A stretch of DNA of 64,000 bases from Bin87 sp034420475 (GTDB lineage: Bacteria > Chloroflexota > Dehalococcoidia > Lucifugimonadales > UBA3495). Numbering within the stretch: the first letter of the stretch is position 1; each line of letters starts with the position of its first letter. The DNA is taken from assembly GCA_034420475.1 (NCBI GenBank), contig DAOULH010000090.1, positions 14,472 to 78,471 on the forward strand. The letters run 5' to 3'. The position numbers and the translations under genes are program-made. The notes beneath the pieces were generated by a model that saw nothing but the letters and a program-made list of their open reading frames with translations, made no database searches and had not been told where the DNA came from. Positions 59,993 through 64,000 of the stretch are shown here, in pieces.

Positions 59993-61696
59993 CTACCCCC
60001 GCAGCACAATGTGCCGCCGCCATTCCTCCGCCGTCTCGGCGAAGTCCTCCCGGTAGTGCGCCCCCCGGCTCTCGCGCCGTTGCAGCGCCGCCTCCACGAT
60101 CAGCCGCGCCACCACCAGCATGTTCCGCAGCTCGAAGTCCTCCGTAGTCTCCGGCTGGGGTCCGCCGGCATAAAACTGCCGCTGCCACAGGTTCAGGATC
60201 CGCGCCGACAGCAACAGCCGCGTCCCGTTGCGCGCGATGCCCACGTTGCGCCACATCAGGTCTTGCAGGTTCTCCCGGCCCCGCTCCGGAACCGTGGCGC
60301 ACACCATGGCCCGTTCCGTCAGCCCGATGCGCAGCTTGGCGTCGTCATCATCCGTCCCTTCGTACTCCGGCGCGTGGCCCAGCGTCGCCTCCACCAGCCG
60401 CCGCGAGAACACCAACGTGTCCAGCAGCGAGTTGCTGGCCAGCCGGTTTGCGCCGTGCACCGCCGCGCAGGCCGTCTCGCCGCAGGCGTACAGTCCCGCG
60501 ATGTTCGTCCGTCCCCAGGTGTCGATGCGCACGCCGCCCATCATGTAGTGGGCGGCCGGCGCCACCGGAATCGGCTCCCGGGTGATGTCCAGCCCGTACT
60601 TTCGGCACTCCGCGTAGATGGTCGGGAACCGGCTGGTCACCGTGGCCGCCGGCAGATGCGATATGTCCAGCAGCGCCGGCCGGCCGTCGGCCCGCTCCAT
60701 CTCCGCGGCGATGGCCCGCGACACCACGTCCCGGGGCGCCAGGTCGGCCATGGGATGATACGACGCCATGAATGGTTCGCCGCCCGCGTTGCGCAGTACC
60801 GCCCCCTCGCCGCGCATGGCCTCTGACAGCAGGAACGTGGGCGCAGACTCCAGCCACAGCGCCGTGGGATGGAACTGGTAGAACTCCATGTCCATCACCT
60901 CCGCGCCGGCCAGGTACGCCAGGGCGACGCCGTCCCCGGTCGCCACCTCCGGATTCGTCGTGTAGCGATACAGCCGTCCCGCCCCGCCGGCGCTCACGAC
61001 GACCACGCCGCTGTTGATGACCCGCCTTTCTCCGCTCCCGTCGCTGTCATTGCGAGGCGCCCCCTCCACATTGTCATTGCGAGGCGCGTGCGCCGTGGCA
61101 ATCTCGTCATCGGTATCCCCCCGCTCATGGTGAGCCTGTCGAACCATACCGCCCATCACCTCCACGCCCGTCACCGCCCCGTTCTCCACGCAGATGTGGA
61201 CGGCGTGGGTGTACTCCAGCACCGTGATCCGCTCCGACGCCCGCACCCGGTCCGCCAGCGTCTCCTCGATGTGCTGCCCCGTCGCATCGCCCCCGGCGTG
61301 CAGGATGCGCGGCATACTGTGCGCCCCCTCCCGACCCAGCGCGATCTGCCCGTGGATGGTGTCAAACGGCACTCCCCACCGGATCAGGCCGGCGATGCTG
61401 TCCGGCCCCTGCCCGGTGAGTACTCCCACCGCCTCGGGATCGCACAGGCCGGCGCCGGCGTCCAGCGTATCCCGCTCGTGCAGCGTCGCCGAATCCCCCG
61501 GCCCGATGGCCGCCGCGATGCCGCCCTGGGCGTAACGACTGTTGCAGTCGTCGATGCGCCCCTTGGTCACCACCAGCACGCTGCCGTGCTCCGCTGCCAG
61601 CAGCGCCGTGTTCAGCCCCGCGATCCCGCTGCCGATGATGATGTAGTCGTAGTTCGCTGTGCCCATCAGAGGGTTGCCATCACTCACCATCTGCAA
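59993..61696 (-). CDS. nadB: L-aspartate oxidase with in-frame repeat insertion
   Basis: 567 residues. FAD motif YDYIIIGSGIAGLNTALLAA, CNSRYAQGGIAAAIGPGDS, the substrate region MEFYQFHPTALW and SEAMRGEGAVLRNAGG, HYMMGGVRIDTWGRTNIAGLYACGE and ANRLASNSLLDTLVFSRR identify NadB, which makes iminoaspartate for NAD synthesis. Between TGVEVMGG and RVINSGVVVVSAGG stand about 40 extra residues (184-224) encoded by palindromic repeats. Starts at 61696, 61690 or 61666 are possible; the first overlaps the TPR gene stop. Several conserved blocks are intact, so the gene is probably functional. Confidence 0.92.
   Translation of the reverse strand: MQMVSDGNPLMGTANYDYIIIGSGIAGLNTALLAAEHGSVLVVTKGRIDDCNSRYAQGGIAAAIGPGDSATLHERDTLDAGAGLCDPEAVGVLTGQGPDSIAGLIRWGVPFDTIHGQIALGREGAHSMPRILHAGGDATGQHIEETLADRVRASERITVLEYTHAVHICVENGAVTGVEVMGGMVRQAHHERGDTDDEIATAHAPRNDNVEGAPRNDSDGSGERRVINSGVVVVSAGGAGRLYRYTTNPEVATGDGVALAYLAGAEVMDMEFYQFHPTALWLESAPTFLLSEAMRGEGAVLRNAGGEPFMASYHPMADLAPRDVVSRAIAAEMERADGRPALLDISHLPAATVTSRFPTIYAECRKYGLDITREPIPVAPAAHYMMGGVRIDTWGRTNIAGLYACGETACAAVHGANRLASNSLLDTLVFSRRLVEATLGHAPEYEGTDDDDAKLRIGLTERAMVCATVPERGRENLQDLMWRNVGIARNGTRLLLSARILNLWQRQFYAGGPQPETTEDFELRNMLVVARLIVEAALQRRESRGAHYREDFAETAEEWRRHIVLRG
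61025..61147. repeat. Palindromic repeats inserted in frame in nadB
   Basis: On the minus strand ATGGTTCGACAGGCTCACCA (a second palindrome family, read as MVRQAHHE), then GATTGCCACGGCGCACGCGCC TCGCAATGAC-type A-family sequence twice (61046-61060 and 61073-61111), read as EIATAHAPRNDN and EGAPRNDSDG. The total is a multiple of three and has no stop. Confidence 0.85.
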
Positions 61697-63087
61697 TCGT
61701 AACCCAGCGCCAGGGCTGCGCTGCGGTCCCGCTCCGCCAATACTTCATCCCCTGATGCCCGTAGCGCATGGCTCCGATTGCAGTACGCCTGCCCGTATTC
61801 GGGATTTAGCCGGATGGCCGTGCCGAAGTCAGTTATCGCCCGGTCATACTCGCCTGAATCATGATGGGCGGCTCCTCGGTTGTTGTATGCAGAGGCGTGG
61901 TCTGGATTGAGACGTATCGCAGCGTCATAGTCCTCCATTGCCCGGTCCAATTCTCCAATTTCGCGGTAGGCGCTGCCCCGGTTGTTGTAGGCGGTGGAGT
62001 CTTTCGGGTCGAGTCGTATGACCGCGTCGTAGTCCTCAATTGCTCGCTCGTACTCCCCAAGCCTTATGTGGGCGTTGCCCCGGTTGTAATACGCTGCGTC
62101 ATCTTCGGGATTTAGCCGGATGGCCGCGTCATAGTCATCTATGGCTCTCTCGAATTTGCCCTGAGATCCGCGCACAAGTCCCCGGTTGTAATACGCTGCG
62201 GCAAATTCAGGGTCCAGCCGGATGGCTTGATCGTAATCACTCATTGCCAGTTCATCGTTCCCCATGCTGAGATGCGCGTTGCCACGATTGTAGTGCGCCT
62301 CGGCATATTGGGGGTTGAGCCGGATGGCTGCATCGTAGTCCGCGATGGCCAGGTCATACTGGACATTATCATCGTAGATAGTGCCCCGATTGTTGTAGGC
62401 TACCGCCGAGTCCGGGTCGAGTCGTATCGCCGTGTTCAGGTCCTGCATGGCCCGGTCATACTCCCCCAACCGACCGTAGGCGTTGCCCCGGTTGTTGTAG
62501 GCATCTGCGAGTTCAGGTTCCAGCCTGATGGCGGTATCCAGATCCTCGATGGCCCGCTCATAGTCACCCATGTCGTGGTAAACGTTGGCCCGTCCCGAGT
62601 AGGCATTGGCCACTTGCGGGTCGAGCCGTATGGCTATGTCGTAGCTCTCGATGGCCCGGTCGTACTCCCCCATAGCGTAGTGGGCTTTGCCCCGGTTGTT
62701 GTAGGCGCTGGCATGCTCCGGATCGAGCCGAATGGCCGCATCGTAGTTCTCGATGGCCCGGTCATACTCTTCCATCCCGTGATAGGCGATGCCCCGGTTG
62801 TAGTGCGCATCGAATCGTCCTGGGTCCAGCTGAATCGCGGCATCGTAAGCCGCGATCCCCTGGACAAGTTCCCCTGCCTTGACGTGACCATCGCCCTCAC
62901 TGACGAGGCTGTCCACTTCGTCCGCCGCGCAGGCGATCCCCGGTATCAGGGCCGCAACCGACAGCGCCAGCAGCACAAGCCGGAGCCACCGTCGGCTGAT
63001 TGGTATGCCGGAACTGCCAATCATCGCGAGCCTGGCGATGATGGTGATGTTATCGTACCGCGCCGTATCCATGTCAGCCGTTGCCAT
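61684..63087 (-). CDS. Exported or membrane-anchored TPR protein, about 11 repeats
   Basis: 467 residues. A hydrophobic N-terminal segment (LRLVLLALSVAALIPGIAC) suggests export or anchoring; Met22 may be the start. From about residue 70 there are 11 canonical 34-residue TPRs with the pattern YDRAIEDYDAAIRLDP..A.AYNNRG.A....GE, nearly perfect in period and very similar to one another. The last unit (YGQAYCNRSHALRASGDE) is followed by a short tail. It should form a superhelical scaffold for protein binding. It overlaps nadB by 13 bases; partner unknown. Confidence 0.9.
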   Translation of the reverse strand: MATADMDTARYDNITIIARLAMIGSSGIPISRRWLRLVLLALSVAALIPGIACAADEVDSLVSEGDGHVKAGELVQGIAAYDAAIQLDPGRFDAHYNRGIAYHGMEEYDRAIENYDAAIRLDPEHASAYNNRGKAHYAMGEYDRAIESYDIAIRLDPQVANAYSGRANVYHDMGDYERAIEDLDTAIRLEPELADAYNNRGNAYGRLGEYDRAMQDLNTAIRLDPDSAVAYNNRGTIYDDNVQYDLAIADYDAAIRLNPQYAEAHYNRGNAHLSMGNDELAMSDYDQAIRLDPEFAAAYYNRGLVRGSQGKFERAIDDYDAAIRLNPEDDAAYYNRGNAHIRLGEYERAIEDYDAVIRLDPKDSTAYNNRGSAYREIGELDRAMEDYDAAIRLNPDHASAYNNRGAAHHDSGEYDRAITDFGTAIRLNPEYGQAYCNRSHALRASGDEVLAERDRSAALALGYDCRW

Positions 63088-63415
63088 CGCTCACCATTCG
63101 CAATCGCATCCCAGCGCATGAACGCGCTGTCCGCGAAATGATGTCACCCCCACTCGACCCTCACGCATACCCGCTTTCGTAAATCGTCACCGGCAGGATT
63201 TAGGAGGATTTTATGATTTGGCAGGCTGGGAATATCTCCATCACGGAACGGTTCCAATCCGTATAATCCCCAAATCTTGGGGATCCCGCTTCTGACGCTT
63301 CCCGGCTGCGAACCGGGTATGCGTGAGCCACTCGACCGGGGGCGGCGGCCCACGAAAGCCTTGTGGGGGAGCGAGCGACGGCAGGAGATGCGGGTCTGCC
63401 TGTTCCAGCCGGCAA
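63088..63415. repeat. Gap with family B repeat
   Basis: No gene supported. CTCACGCATACCCGCTTTCG followed by TAAATCGTCACCGGCAGGAT and GGATTTTATGATTTGGCAGG (63160-63232) is a diverged copy of the repeat at 52732. The start also resembles the end motif of repeat A1 (CTCACGCGTACCC). Confidence 0.6.
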
Positions 63416-64000
63416 TCATTCACCGCGCAGTTGGTGGAGTTGGTTTTCCAATTCCTGGATCCTGGCCTCCGCCTCGGCGCGGGCTTCGCTTTCCCGGATG
63501 CGGGCCTGCTGCTCAGCGGCGGCGCGGGCGTCGGCTTGGGCGCGGGCCGCACGCTCCTGGGTGAGGGCGTCGCGTTCGGACTCCAGGGAGGCGATGCGCT
63601 CGCCCGTTGCCGGGTCGTGCCAATGCAGTTGTCCGTCGGCCCAGCGCAGGTCCACGTTCAGCACGACGCTGTGGCCCTGCCGGCTCCCGTCCGGCAATTC
63701 GTCAATCTGGATGGGCTCATAGCGGCCGTCCACCAGTCGGTCACCGGCCAGGCGAGTGCCGTGGTATCGGCCCGTCTCGTCAAAGCGCCAGTACTCCAGG
63801 ATGCCCAACTCAGCGTAGCGAACGCGCTTTTCGACAGTGTCCCGGCGTCCCGTGGAACGCGATGCGACCTCCAGCACGAAGTCGGGCGGCTTGCCCTGTT
63901 CGGAGATGACGTAGCCATTCTGGGCCCGGTAGAGGGCCGGGTCCGCGTCGAAGGCCACCATCAGGTCGGGATAGACCGCGCCGGCCATGGTGGTCAGTTC
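63416..64000 (-). CDS. Uma2-family protein, truncated by the window edge
   Basis: At least 195 residues; the frame continues past 64000 (ELTTMAGAVYPD at the edge), so the N-terminus is missing. YPDLMVAFDADPALYRAQNG, then KPPDFVLEVASRSTGRRDTVEKRVRYAELGILEYWRFDETG give the Uma2 PD-(D/E)xK layout. The C-terminus is a long Ala/Glu/Arg coiled coil (ARAQADARAAAEQQARIRES). Related to the Uma2 protein at 5568, which has a shorter coiled-coil tail. Confidence 0.85.
   Translation of the reverse strand, partial: ELTTMAGAVYPDLMVAFDADPALYRAQNGYVISEQGKPPDFVLEVASRSTGRRDTVEKRVRYAELGILEYWRFDETGRYHGTRLAGDRLVDGRYEPIQIDELPDGSRQGHSVVLNVDLRWADGQLHWHDPATGERIASLESERDALTQERAARAQADARAAAEQQARIRESEARAEAEARIQELENQLHQLRGE

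Noticed and set aside
61770..62880. Regularly spaced 102-base repeats as a CRISPR array
   Set aside because: The period equals 34 codons and encodes canonical TPR units; repeats are imperfect and there are no distinct spacers or cas genes.

Overview
The window is about 64 kb of high-GC (roughly 60-65 %) bacterial chromosome, densely coded on both strands. Gene content (several amidase-signature proteins, a luciferase-like flavin oxidoreductase, MmgE/PrpD, an iodothyronine-deiodinase-like redoxin, Uma2 nucleases, a very short EF-Ts, paired MoeA proteins) and the many palindromic repeats suggest a Chloroflexota bacterium, probably Dehalococcoidia/SAR202-like. That assignment is inference from gene content; there is no rRNA here and I recognised no tRNA.

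Layout. 1-8.5 kb: catabolic and accessory genes (deiodinase-like tail, gamma-glutamyltransferase, an MNT-HEPN fusion, an amidase with a nucleotide-sugar-epimerase-like protein, a Uma2 nuclease, a second amidase with a small GatC-like partner). 8.7-16.2 kb: the conserved housekeeping run rpsB-tsf-pyrH-frr-uppS-cdsA-dxr-rseP, with a good promoter before rpsB. 16.5-25.7 kb: dienelactone hydrolase, two MFS transporters, L-2-hydroxyglutarate oxidase, a hicA/double-hicB module, MmgE/PrpD and a quinone oxidoreductase. 25.7-27.55 kb: a lower-GC accessory island with a Phd/PIN toxin-antitoxin pair and an overlapping DUF6884-like/GIY-YIG-like pair. 27.6-30.9 kb: a promoter and tryptophan T-box leader, then trpE, a HEPN/PaREP1-like gene, a VOC gene and trpG.

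30.9-45 kb: RidA-like protein, LLM oxidoreductase, an envelope operon (S49 peptidase, DUF4350-like protein, duplicated-domain lipoprotein), an operon joining a small alarmone synthetase, an unknown 117-residue protein and a VWA/CoxE-like protein, then MFS, TPR and two MoeA genes. 45-58.3 kb: an IS110 fragment, asnS, a pair of unknowns, gatC-gatA, small membrane proteins, an SDR, a coiled-coil nuclease-like protein, an aspartic-protease pair, a second hicBA with broken hicA, a class III aminotransferase, an IS110 pseudogene and a HEPN pair. 58.4-64 kb: a lipoprotein metallopeptidase, nadB, a large TPR protein and a truncated Uma2 gene.

The strongest architectural signal is a set of short palindromic repeats. 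One family (about 150-160 bp, ends TAACTGTTCAGA/TCTGAACAGTTA, internal TCATTGCGAGGCGC motifs) looks like a MITE and recurs through most intergenic gaps. Pieces of it, with a second palindrome, sit in frame inside nadB and lengthen that enzyme by about 40 residues. Another repeat marks the broken edges of two IS110 fragments.
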